From assembly GCA_963556145.1 (NCBI GenBank), contig OY744463.1, positions 7,564,001-7,628,000 of the forward strand: DNA of 64,000 nucleotides. The letters run 5' to 3'. Positions 1-11,600 of this stretch are shown here, piece by piece. Both the position numbers and the translations under genes were made by a program. Origin of the DNA: Hygrocybe punicea (taxonomy: Eukaryota; Basidiomycota; Agaricomycetes; Agaricales; Hygrophoraceae). The notes under the pieces were generated by a model. The model was given only the letters and a program-made list of their open reading frames with translations. It ran no database searches and had not been told where the DNA came from. Every line of letters begins with the position of its first letter. Positions within the stretch are counted from its first letter, which is position 1.

Positions 1-102
1 ATACAGCTGAGCCACTCGTGGACCGAGGAATTGCACGGAATTGTTTGGAATTGGTTGGAATTTGCACGGAATTGTCTTTTGAGCTTGCTGCAGTCGACAC
101 AA
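1..102 (+). repeat. Reference monomer (W box, A box)
   Basis: This first copy is used as the numbering standard. Hand count gives about 47% GC and five CpG sites (C at 17, 24, 36, 67 and 95). PvuII-type CAGCTG lies at 4-9, PstI-type CTGCAG at 88-93 and SalI-type GTCGAC at 93-98. GGAATT starts at 27, 37, 47, 57 and 68. The 14-mer TTGCACGGAATTGT lies at 31-44 and again at 62-75. CCAC (12-15) and GTGG (18-21) form a very short inverted repeat. Box 1 reads GTGGACCGAGG (type W) and box 2 (85-100) is type A. There is no in-frame biology to add: all properties are those of a short satellite unit. Confidence 0.95.
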
Positions 103-204
103 ATACAGCTGAGCCACTCGTGGACCGAGGAATTGCACGGAATTGTTTGGAATTGGTTGGAATTTGCACGGAATTGTCTTTTGAGCTTGCTGCAGTCGAC
201 ACAA

Positions 205-306
205 ATACAGCTGAGCCACTCGTGGACCGAGGAATTGCACGGAATTGTTTGGAATTGGTTGGAATTTGCACGGAATTGTCTTTTGAGCTCACAGGACACA
301 TCACAA
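205..306 (+). repeat. First B-type monomer
   Basis: The monomer is the same as the reference except in box 2. Positions 85-100 are replaced by a same-length segment that differs from A at 8 of 16 positions (86, 87, 89, 91, 93, 94, 96, 97). The change removes the PstI- and SalI-type sites and the CpG at 95, and creates a SacI-type GAGCTC at 81-86. B boxes occur throughout the window and are usually followed by an S or D version of box 1 in the next monomer. The flanking 86 bp stay nearly identical between A and B monomers, so the difference is a discrete module, not general divergence. Confidence 0.93.
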
Positions 307-408
307 ATACAGCTGAGCCACTCGGAGAGCGAGGAATTGCATGGAATTCTTTGGAATTGGTTGGAATTTGCACGGAATTGTCTTTTGAGCTTGCTGCAGT
401 CGACACAA
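307..408 (+). repeat. First S-type monomer (box 1 variant)
   Basis: Box 1 reads CGGAGAGCGAGG, differing from the W version at positions 19, 20 and 23. It is linked with T at 36 (CATGG instead of CACGG) and, in many copies, with C at 43, which creates an EcoRI-type GAATTC. S monomers nearly always follow a monomer ending in a B box; the copy at 40,291 is an exception. The linkage shows that the tandem order B then S is copied as one block. Confidence 0.92.
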
Positions 409-2388
409 ATACAGCTGAGCCACTCGTGGACCGAGGAATTGCACGGAATTGTTTGGAATTGGTTGGAATTTGCACGGAATTGTCTTTTGAGCTCACAGGA
501 CACATCACAAATACAGCTGAGCCACTCGGAGAGCGAGGAATTGCATGGAATTCTTTGGAATTGGTTGGAATTTGCACGGAATTGTCTTTTGAGCTTGCTG
601 CAGTCGACACAAATACAGCTGAGCCACTCGTGGACCGAGGAATTGCACGGAATTGTTTGGAATTGGTTGGAATTTGCACGGAATTGTCTTTTGAGCTCAC
701 AGGACACATCACAAATACAGCTGAGCCACTCGGAGAGCGAGGAATTGCATGGAATTGTTTGGAATTGGTTGGAATTTGCACGGAATTGTCTTTTGAGCTT
801 GCTGCAGTCGACACAAATACAGCTGAGCCACTCGTGGACCGAGGAATTGCACGGAATTGTTTGGAATTGGTTGGAATTTGCACGGAATTGTCTTTTGAGC
901 TCACAGGACACATCACAAATACAGCTGAGCCACTCGGAGAGCGAGGAATTGCATGGAATTCTTTGGAATTGGTTGGAATTTGCACGGAATTGTCTTTTGA
1001 GCTTGCTGCAGTCGACACAAATACAGCTGAGCCACTCGTGGACCGAGGAATTGCACGGAATTGTTTGGAATTGGTTGGAATTTGCACGGAATTGTCTTTT
1101 GAGCTCACAGGACACATCACAAATACAGCTGAGCCACTCGGAGAGCGAGGAATTGCATGGAATTGTTTGGAATTGGTTGGAATTTGCACGGAATTGTCTT
1201 TTGAGCTTGCTGCAGTCGACACAAATACAGCTGAGCCACTCGTGGACCGAGGAATTGCACGGAATTGTTTGGAATTGGTTGGAATTTGCACGGAATTGTC
1301 TTTTGAGCTCACAGGACACATCACAAATACAGCTGAGCCACTCGGAGAGCGAGGAATTGCATGGAATTCTTTGGAATTGGTTGGAATTTGCACGGAATTG
1401 TCTTTTGAGCTTGCTGCAGTCGACACAAATACAGCTGAGCCACTCGTGGACCGAGGAATTGCACGGAATTGTTTGGAATTGGTTGGAATTTGCACGGAAT
1501 TGTCTTTTGAGCTCACAGGACACATCACAAATACAGCTGAGCCACTCGGAGAGCGAGGAATTGCATGGAATTGTTTGGAATTGGTTGGAATTTGCACGGA
1601 ATTGTCTTTTGAGCTTGCTGCAGTCGACACAAATACAGCTGAGCCACTCGTGGACCGAGGAATTGCACGGAATTGTTTGGAATTGGTTGGAATTTGCACG
1701 GAATTGTCTTTTGAGCTCACAGGACACATCACAAATACAGCTGAGCCACTCGGAGAGCGAGGAATTGCATGGAATTCTTTGGAATTGGTTGGAATTTGCA
1801 CGGAATTGTCTTTTGAGCTTGCTGCAGTCGACACAAATACAGCTGAGCCACTCGTGGACCGAGGAATTGCACGGAATTGTTTGGAATTGGTTGGAATTTG
1901 CACGGAATTGTCTTTTGAGCTCACAGGACACATCACAAATACAGCTGAGCCACTCGGAGAGCGAGGAATTGCATGGAATTGTTTGGAATTGGTTGGAATT
2001 TGCACGGAATTGTCTTTTGAGCTTGCTGCAGTCGACACAAATACAGCTGAGCCACTCGTGGACCGAGGAATTGCACGGAATTGTTTGGAATTGGTTGGAA
2101 TTTGCACGGAATTGTCTTTTGAGCTCACAGGACACATCACAAATACAGCTGAGCCACTCGGAGAGCGAGGAATTGCATGGAATTCTTTGGAATTGGTTGG
2201 AATTTGCACGGAATTGTCTTTTGAGCTTGCTGCAGTCGACACAAATACAGCTGAGCCACTCGTGGACCGAGGAATTGCACGGAATTGTTTGGAATTGGTT
2301 GGAATTTGCACGGAATTGTCTTTTGAGCTCACAGGACACATCACAAATACAGCTGAGCCACTCGGAGAGCGAGGAATTGCATGGAATT
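350..2388. repeat. 408-bp higher-order repeat (4-mer), about 5 copies
   Basis: A and B monomers alternate, and the S-type A monomers alternate between G and C at monomer position 43. G is found at 757, 1165, 1573 and 1981, exactly 408 bp apart. The 4-mer periodicity starts after the mismatch at 349 and stops before 2,389, where the expected G is C. This is a clean four-monomer unit nested on a two-monomer unit. Confidence 0.88.
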
Positions 2389-3816
2389 CTTTGGAATTGG
2401 TTGGAATTTGCACGGAATTGTCTTTTGAGCTTGCTGCAGTCGACACAAATACAGCTGAGCCACTCGTGGACCGAGGAATTGCACGGAATTGTTTGGAATT
2501 GGTTGGAATTTGCACGGAATTGTCTTTTGAGCTCACAGGACACATCACAAATACAGCTGAGCCACTCGGAGAGCGAGGAATTGCATGGAATTCTTTGGAA
2601 TTGGTTGGAATTTGCACGGAATTGTCTTTTGAGCTTGCTGCAGTCGACACAAATACAGCTGAGCCACTCGTGGACCGAGGAATTGCACGGAATTGTTTGG
2701 AATTGGTTGGAATTTGCACGGAATTGTCTTTTGAGCTCACAGGACACATCACAAATACAGCTGAGCCACTCGGAGAGCGAGGAATTGCATGGAATTCTTT
2801 GGAATTGGTTGGAATTTGCACGGAATTGTCTTTTGAGCTTGCTGCAGTCGACACAAATACAGCTGAGCCACTCGTGGACCGAGGAATTGCACGGAATTGT
2901 TTGGAATTGGTTGGAATTTGCACGGAATTGTCTTTTGAGCTCACAGGACACATCACAAATACAGCTGAGCCACTCGGAGAGCGAGGAATTGCATGGAATT
3001 CTTTGGAATTGGTTGGAATTTGCACGGAATTGTCTTTTGAGCTTGCTGCAGTCGACACAAATACAGCTGAGCCACTCGTGGACCGAGGAATTGCACGGAA
3101 TTGTTTGGAATTGGTTGGAATTTGCACGGAATTGTCTTTTGAGCTCACAGGACACATCACAAATACAGCTGAGCCACTCGGAGAGCGAGGAATTGCATGG
3201 AATTCTTTGGAATTGGTTGGAATTTGCACGGAATTGTCTTTTGAGCTTGCTGCAGTCGACACAAATACAGCTGAGCCACTCGTGGACCGAGGAATTGCAC
3301 GGAATTGTTTGGAATTGGTTGGAATTTGCACGGAATTGTCTTTTGAGCTCACAGGACACATCACAAATACAGCTGAGCCACTCGGAGAGCGAGGAATTGC
3401 ATGGAATTCTTTGGAATTGGTTGGAATTTGCACGGAATTGTCTTTTGAGCTTGCTGCAGTCGACACAAATACAGCTGAGCCACTCGTGGACCGAGGAATT
3501 GCACGGAATTGTTTGGAATTGGTTGGAATTTGCACGGAATTGTCTTTTGAGCTCACAGGACACATCACAAATACAGCTGAGCCACTCGGAGAGCGAGGAA
3601 TTGCATGGAATTCTTTGGAATTGGTTGGAATTTGCACGGAATTGTCTTTTGAGCTTGCTGCAGTCGACACAAATACAGCTGAGCCACTCGTGGACCGAGG
3701 AATTGCACGGAATTGTTTGGAATTGGTTGGAATTTGCACGGAATTGTCTTTTGAGCTCACAGGACACATCACAAATACAGCTGAGCCACTCGGAGAGCGA
3801 GGAATTGCATGGAATT
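1982..3816. repeat. 204-bp A/B dimer array, about 9 copies
   Basis: From here the S monomers all carry C at position 43 (GGAATTC), so the array has a simple two-monomer period: W monomer with B box, then S monomer with A box. It ends at 3,817, where position 43 returns to G. A 204-bp unit is close to common eukaryotic nucleosome repeat lengths, which is suggestive but not evidence of phasing. Three W monomers with A boxes (3,877-4,182) separate it from the next dimer run. Confidence 0.88.
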
Positions 3817-4123
3817 GTTTGGAATTGGTTGGAATTTGCACGGAATTGTCTTTTGAGCTTGCTGCAGTCGACACAAATACAGCTGAGCCACTCGTGGACC
3901 GAGGAATTGCATGGAATTGTTTGGAATTGGTTGGAATTTGCACGGAATTGTCTTTTGAGCTTGCTGCAGTCGACACAAATACAGCTGAGCCACTCGTGGA
4001 CCGAGGAATTGCATGGAATTGTTTGGAATTGGTTGGAATTTGCACGGAATTGTCTTTTGAGCTTGCTGCAGTCGACACAAATACAGCTGAGCCACTCGTG
4101 GACCGAGGAATTGCATGGAATTG

Positions 4124-5179
4124 TTTGGAATTGGTTGGAATTTGCACGGAATTGTCTTTTGAGCTTGCTGCAGTCGACACAAATACAGCTGAGCCACTCG
4201 TGGACCGAGGAATTGCACGGAATTGTTTGGAATTGGTTGGAATTTGCACGGAATTGTCTTTTGAGCTCACAGGACACATCACAAATACAGCTGAGCCACT
4301 CGGAGAGCGAGGAATTGCATGGAATTCTTTGGAATTGGTTGGAATTTGCACGGAATTGTCTTTTGAGCTTGCTGCAGTCGACACAAATACAGCTGAGCCA
4401 CTCGTGGACCGAGGAATTGCACGGAATTGTTTGGAATTGGTTGGAATTTGCACGGAATTGTCTTTTGAGCTCACAGGACACATCACAAATACAGCTGAGC
4501 CACTCGGAGAGCGAGGAATTGCATGGAATTCTTTGGAATTGGTTGGAATTTGCACGGAATTGTCTTTTGAGCTTGCTGCAGTCGACACAAATACAGCTGA
4601 GCCACTCGTGGACCGAGGAATTGCACGGAATTGTTTGGAATTGGTTGGAATTTGCACGGAATTGTCTTTTGAGCTCACAGGACACATCACAAATACAGCT
4701 GAGCCACTCGGAGAGCGAGGAATTGCATGGAATTCTTTGGAATTGGTTGGAATTTGCACGGAATTGTCTTTTGAGCTTGCTGCAGTCGACACAAATACAG
4801 CTGAGCCACTCGTGGACCGAGGAATTGCACGGAATTGTTTGGAATTGGTTGGAATTTGCACGGAATTGTCTTTTGAGCTCACAGGACACATCACAAATAC
4901 AGCTGAGCCACTCGGAGAGCGAGGAATTGCATGGAATTCTTTGGAATTGGTTGGAATTTGCACGGAATTGTCTTTTGAGCTTGCTGCAGTCGACACAAAT
5001 ACAGCTGAGCCACTCGTGGACCGAGGAATTGCACGGAATTGTTTGGAATTGGTTGGAATTTGCACGGAATTGTCTTTTGAGCTCACAGGACACATCACAA
5101 ATACAGCTGAGCCACTCGGAGAGCGAGGAATTGCATGGAATTCTTTGGAATTGGTTGGAATTTGCACGGAATTGTCTTT
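4124..5179. repeat. Second 204-bp A/B dimer array, about 5 copies
   Basis: The same W-B then S-A dimer as at 1,982-3,816 resumes after a short run of A-only monomers. It stops at 5,180, where T>G at monomer position 80 (TCTTTGGAG) appears for the first time in the window. That T80>G variant is then common to the end of the window, so this position marks the edge of the simplest domain. Confidence 0.87.
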
Positions 5180-5792
5180 GGAGCTTGCTGCAGTCGACAC
5201 AAATACAGCTGAGCCACTCGTGGACCGAGGAATTGCATGGAATTGTTTGGAATTGGTTGGAATTTGCACGGAATTGTCTTTTGAGCTTGCTGCAGTCGAC
5301 ACAAATACAGCTGAGCCACTCGTGGACCGAGGAATTGCATGGAATTGTTTGGAATTGGTTGGAATTTGCACGGAATTGTCTTTTGAGCTTGCTGCAGTCG
5401 ACACAAATACAGCTGAGCCACTCGTGGACCGAGGAATTGCATGGAATTGTTTGGAATTGGTTGGAATTTGCACGGAATTGTCTTTTGAGCTTGCTGCAGT
5501 CGACACAAATACAGCTGAGCCACTCGTGGACCGAGGAATTGCATGGAATTCTTTGGAATTGGTTGGAATTTGCACGGAATTGTCTTTGGAGCTTGCTGCA
5601 GTCGACACAAATACAGCTGAGCCACTCGTGGACCGAGGAATTGCATGGAATTGTTTGGAATTGGTTGGAATTTGCACGGAATTGTCTTTTGAGCTTGCTG
5701 CAGTCGACACAAATACAGCTGAGCCACTCGTGGACCGAGGAATTGCATGGAATTGTTTGGAATTGGTTGGAATTTGCACGGAATTGTCTTTT

Positions 5793-8603
5793 GAGCTTGC
5801 TGCAGTCGACACAAATACAGCTGAGCCACTCGTGGACCGAGGAATTGCATGGAATTGTTTGGAATTGGTTGGAATTTGCACGGAATTGTCTTTTGAGCTT
5901 GCTGCAGTCGACACAAATACAGCTGAGCCACTCGTGGACCGAGGAATTGCATGGAATTGTTTGGAATTGGTTGGAATTTGCACGGAATTGTCTTTTGAGC
6001 TTGCTGCAGTCGACACAAATACAGCTGAGCCACTCGTGGACCGAGGAATTGCACGGAATTGTTTGGAATTGGTTGGAATTTGCACGGAATTGACTTTTGA
6101 GCTCACAGGACACATCACAAATACAGCTGAGCCACTCGGAGAGCGAGGAATTGCATGGAATTCTTTGGAATTGGTTGGAATTTGCACGGAATTGTCTTTT
6201 GAGCTTGCTGCAGTCGACACAAATACAGCTGAGCCACTCGTGGACCGAGGAATTGCACGGAATTGTTTGGAATTGGTTGGAATTTGCACGGAATTGTCTT
6301 TGGAGCTTGCTGCAGTCGACACAAATACAGCTGAGCCACTCGTGGACCGAGGAATTGCATGGAATTGTTTGGAATTGGTTGGAATTTGCACGGAATTGTC
6401 TTTTGAGCTTGCTGCAGTCGACACAAATACAGCTGAGCCACTCGTGGACCGAGGAATTGCATGGAATTGTTTGGAATTGGTTGGAATTTGCACGGAATTG
6501 TCTTTTGAGCTTGCTGCAGTCGACACAAATACAGCTGAGCCACTCGTGGACCGAGGAATTGCACGGAATTGTTTGGAATTGGTTGGAATTTGCACGGAAT
6601 TGACTTTTGAGCTCACAGGACACATCACAAATACAGCTGAGCCACTCGGAGAGCGAGGAATTGCATGGAATTCTTTGGAATTGGTTGGAATTTGCACGGA
6701 ATTGTCTTTTGAGCTTGCTGCAGTCGACACAAATACAGCTGAGCCACTCGTGGACCGAGGAATTGCACGGAATTGTTTGGAATTGGTTGGAATTTGCACG
6801 GAATTGTCTTTGGAGCTTGCTGCAGTCGACACAAATACAGCTGAGCCACTCGTGGACCGAGGAATTGCATGGAATTGTTTGGAATTGGTTGGAATTTGCA
6901 CGGAATTGTCTTTTGAGCTTGCTGCAGTCGACACAAATACAGCTGAGCCACTCGTGGACCGAGGAATTGCATGGAATTGTTTGGAATTGGTTGGAATTTG
7001 CACGGAATTGTCTTTTGAGCTTGCTGCAGTCGACACAAATACAGCTGAGCCACTCGTGGACCGAGGAATTGCACGGAATTGTTTGGAATTGGTTGGAATT
7101 TGCACGGAATTGACTTTTGAGCTCACAGGACACATCACAAATACAGCTGAGCCACTCGGAGAGCGAGGAATTGCATGGAATTCTTTGGAATTGGTTGGAA
7201 TTTGCACGGAATTGTCTTTTGAGCTTGCTGCAGTCGACACAAATACAGCTGAGCCACTCGTGGACCGAGGAATTGCACGGAATTGTTTGGAATTGGTTGG
7301 AATTTGCACGGAATTGTCTTTGGAGCTTGCTGCAGTCGACACAAATACAGCTGAGCCACTCGTGGACCGAGGAATTGCATGGAATTGTTTGGAATTGGTT
7401 GGAATTTGCACGGAATTGTCTTTTGAGCTTGCTGCAGTCGACACAAATACAGCTGAGCCACTCGTGGACCGAGGAATTGCATGGAATTGTTTGGAATTGG
7501 TTGGAATTTGCACGGAATTGTCTTTTGAGCTTGCTGCAGTCGACACAAATACAGCTGAGCCACTCGTGGACCGAGGAATTGCACGGAATTGTTTGGAATT
7601 GGTTGGAATTTGCACGGAATTGACTTTTGAGCTCACAGGACACATCACAAATACAGCTGAGCCACTCGGAGAGCGAGGAATTGCATGGAATTCTTTGGAA
7701 TTGGTTGGAATTTGCACGGAATTGTCTTTTGAGCTTGCTGCAGTCGACACAAATACAGCTGAGCCACTCGTGGACCGAGGAATTGCACGGAATTGTTTGG
7801 AATTGGTTGGAATTTGCACGGAATTGTCTTTGGAGCTTGCTGCAGTCGACACAAATACAGCTGAGCCACTCGTGGACCGAGGAATTGCATGGAATTGTTT
7901 GGAATTGGTTGGAATTTGCACGGAATTGTCTTTTGAGCTTGCTGCAGTCGACACAAATACAGCTGAGCCACTCGTGGACCGAGGAATTGCATGGAATTGT
8001 TTGGAATTGGTTGGAATTTGCACGGAATTGTCTTTTGAGCTTGCTGCAGTCGACACAAATACAGCTGAGCCACTCGTGGACCGAGGAATTGCACGGAATT
8101 GTTTGGAATTGGTTGGAATTTGCACGGAATTGACTTTTGAGCTCACAGGACACATCACAAATACAGCTGAGCCACTCGGAGAGCGAGGAATTGCATGGAA
8201 TTCTTTGGAATTGGTTGGAATTTGCACGGAATTGTCTTTTGAGCTTGCTGCAGTCGACACAAATACAGCTGAGCCACTCGTGGACCGAGGAATTGCACGG
8301 AATTGTTTGGAATTGGTTGGAATTTGCACGGAATTGTCTTTGGAGCTTGCTGCAGTCGACACAAATACAGCTGAGCCACTCGTGGACCGAGGAATTGCAT
8401 GGAATTGTTTGGAATTGGTTGGAATTTGCACGGAATTGTCTTTTGAGCTTGCTGCAGTCGACACAAATACAGCTGAGCCACTCGTGGACCGAGGAATTGC
8501 ATGGAATTGTTTGGAATTGGTTGGAATTTGCACGGAATTGTCTTTTGAGCTTGCTGCAGTCGACACAAATACAGCTGAGCCACTCGTGGACCGAGGAATT
8601 GCA
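5793..8603. repeat. 510-bp higher-order repeat (5-mer), about 5.5 copies
   Basis: The repeating order is S-type A, W-type A with G80, two W-type A with T36, then W-type B with T75>A. The T75>A change falls at 6,093, 6,603, 7,113, 7,623 and 8,133, exactly 510 bp apart. The four complete units between 6,094 and 8,133 look identical. The period is lost on the left at 5,792 (T versus G at position 80) and on the right at 8,604 (T versus C at position 36), where an extra A monomer was added. Confidence 0.9.
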
Positions 8604-11600
8604 TGGAATTGTTTGGAATTGGTTGGAATTTGCACGGAATTGTCTTTTGAGCTTGCTGCAGTCGACACAAATACAGCTGAGCCACTCGTGGACCGAGGAA
8701 TTGCACGGAATTGTTTGGAATTGGTTGGAATTTGCACGGAATTGTCTTTTGAGCTCACAGGACACATCACAAATACAGCTGAGCCACTCGGAGAGCGAGG
8801 AATTGCATGGAATTCTTTGGAATTGGTTGGAATTTGCACGGAATTGTCTTTGGAGCTTGCTGCAGTCGACACAAATACAGCTGAGCCACTCGTGGACCGA
8901 GGAATTGCATGGAATTGTTTGGAATTGGTTGGAATTTGCACGGAATTGTCTTTTGAGCTTGCTGCAGTCGACACAAATACAGCTGAGCCACTCGTGGACC
9001 GAGGAATTGCATGGAATTGTTTGGAATTGGTTGGAATTTGCACGGAATTGTCTTTTGAGCTTGCTGCAGTCGACACAAATACAGCTGAGCCACTCGTGGA
9101 CCGAGGAATTGCATGGAATTGTTTGGAATTGGTTGGAATTTGCACGGAATTGTCTTTTGAGCTTGCTGCAGTCGACACAAATACAGCTGAGCCACTCGTG
9201 GACCGAGGAATTGCATGGAATTGTTTGGAATTGGTTGGAATTTGCACGGAATTGTCTTTTGAGCTTGCTGCAGTCGACACAAATACAGCTGAGCCACTCG
9301 TGGACCGAGGAATTGCATGGAATTGTTTGGAATTGGTTGGAATTTGCACGGAATTGTCTTTTGAGCTTGCTGCAGTCGACACAAATACAGCTGAGCCACT
9401 CGTGGACCGAGGAATTGCACGGAATTGTTTGGAATTGGTTGGAATTTGCACGGAATTGACTTTTGAGCTCACAGGACACATCACAAATACAGCTGAGCCA
9501 CTCGGAGAGCGAGGAATTGCATGGAATTCTTTGGAATTGGTTGGAATTTGCACGGAATTGTCTTTGGAGCTTGCTGCAGTCGACACAAATACAGCTGAGC
9601 CACTCGTGGACCGAGGAATTGCATGGAATTGTTTGGAATTGGTTGGAATTTGCACGGAATTGTCTTTTGAGCTTGCTGCAGTCGACACAAATACAGCTGA
9701 GCCACTCGTGGACCGAGGAATTGCACGGAATTGTTTGGAATTGGTTGGAATTTGCACGGAATTGTCTTTTGAGCTCACAGGACACATCACAAATACAGCT
9801 GAGCCACTCGGAGAGCGAGGAATTGCATGGAATTCTTTGGAATTGGTTGGAATTTGCACGGAATTGTCTTTTGAGCTTGCTGCAGTCGACACAAATACAG
9901 CTGAGCCACTCGTGGACCGAGGAATTGCATGGAATTGTTTGGAATTGGTTGGAATTTGCACGGAATTGTCTTTTGAGCTTGCTGCAGTCGACACAAATAC
10001 AGCTGAGCCACTCGTGGACCGAGGAATTGCATGGAATTGTTTGGAATTGGTTGGAATTTGCACGGAATTGTCTTTTGAGCTTGCTGCAGTCGACACAAAT
10101 ACAGCTGAGCCACTCGTGGACCGAGGAATTGCATGGAATTGTTTGGAATTGGTTGGAATTTGCACGGAATTGTCTTTTGAGCTTGCTGCAGTCGACACAA
10201 ATACAGCTGAGCCACTCGTGGACCGAGGAATTGCATGGAATTGTTTGGAATTGGTTGGAATTTGCACGGAATTGTCTTTTGAGCTTGCTGCAGTCGACAC
10301 AAATACAGCTGAGCCACTCGTGGACCGAGGAATTGCACGGAATTGTTTGGAATTGGTTGGAATTTGCACGGAATTGACTTTTGAGCTCACAGGACACATC
10401 ACAAATACAGCTGAGCCACTCGGAGAGCGAGGAATTGCATGGAATTCTTTGGAATTGGTTGGAATTTGCACGGAATTGTCTTTTGAGCTTGCTGCAGTCG
10501 ACACAAATACAGCTGAGCCACTCGTGGACCGAGGAATTGCACGGAATTGTTTGGAATTGGTTGGAATTTGCACGGAATTGTCTTTTGAGCTCACAGGACA
10601 CATCACAAATACAGCTGAGCCACTCGGAGAGCGAGGAATTGCATGGAATTCTTTGGAATTGGTTGGAATTTGCACGGAATTGTCTTTTGAGCTTGCTGCA
10701 GTCGACACAAATACAGCTGAGCCACTCGTGGACCGAGGAATTGCATGGAATTGTTTGGAATTGGTTGGAATTTGCACGGAATTGTCTTTTGAGCTCACAG
10801 GACACATCACAAATACAGCTGAGCCACTCGGAGAGCGAGGAATTGCATGGAATTCTTTGGAATTGGTTGGAATTTGCACGGAATTGTCTTTGGAGCTTGC
10901 TGCAGTCGACACAAATACAGCTGAGCCACTCGTGGACCGAGGAATTGCATGGAATTGTTTGGAATTGGTTGGAATTTGCACGGAATTGTCTTTTGAGCTT
11001 GCTGCAGTCGACACAAATACAGCTGAGCCACTCGTGGACCGAGGAATTGCATGGAATTGTTTGGAATTGGTTGGAATTTGCACGGAATTGTCTTTTGAGC
11101 TTGCTGCAGTCGACACAAATACAGCTGAGCCACTCGTGGACCGAGGAATTGCATGGAATTGTTTGGAATTGGTTGGAATTTGCACGGAATTGTCTTTTGA
11201 GCTTGCTGCAGTCGACACAAATACAGCTGAGCCACTCGTGGACCGAGGAATTGCATGGAATTGTTTGGAATTGGTTGGAATTTGCACGGAATTGTCTTTT
11301 GAGCTTGCTGCAGTCGACACAAATACAGCTGAGCCACTCGTGGACCGAGGAATTGCACGGAATTGTTTGGAATTGGTTGGAATTTGCACGGAATTGACTT
11401 TTGAGCTCACAGGACACATCACAAATACAGCTGAGCCACTCGGAGAGCGAGGAATTGCATGGAATTCTTTGGAATTGGTTGGAATTTGCACGGAATTGTC
11501 TTTTGAGCTTGCTGCAGTCGACACAAATACAGCTGAGCCACTCGTGGACCGAGGAATTGCATGGAATTGTTTGGAATTGGTTGGAATTTGCACGGAATTG

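Noticed and set aside
12..27. Hairpin or terminator at CCACTCGTGG / CTCG...CGAG
   Set aside because: Stems are only four pairs with no T-run or flanking gene, occur in every monomer, and are disrupted in the S version. No regulatory role can be supported.
27..73. Homology with human satellite II/III (GGAAT repeats)
   Set aside because: The shared GGAAT is a five-base motif. The spacing, the 102-bp unit and the rest of the monomer do not correspond, so no relationship is claimed.
1..102. CENP-B box in the monomer
   Set aside because: No match to the core pattern NTTCGNNNNANNCGGGN on either strand of the W, S, D, N or X versions. The TTCG made on the minus strand of box X lacks the downstream A and CGGG.
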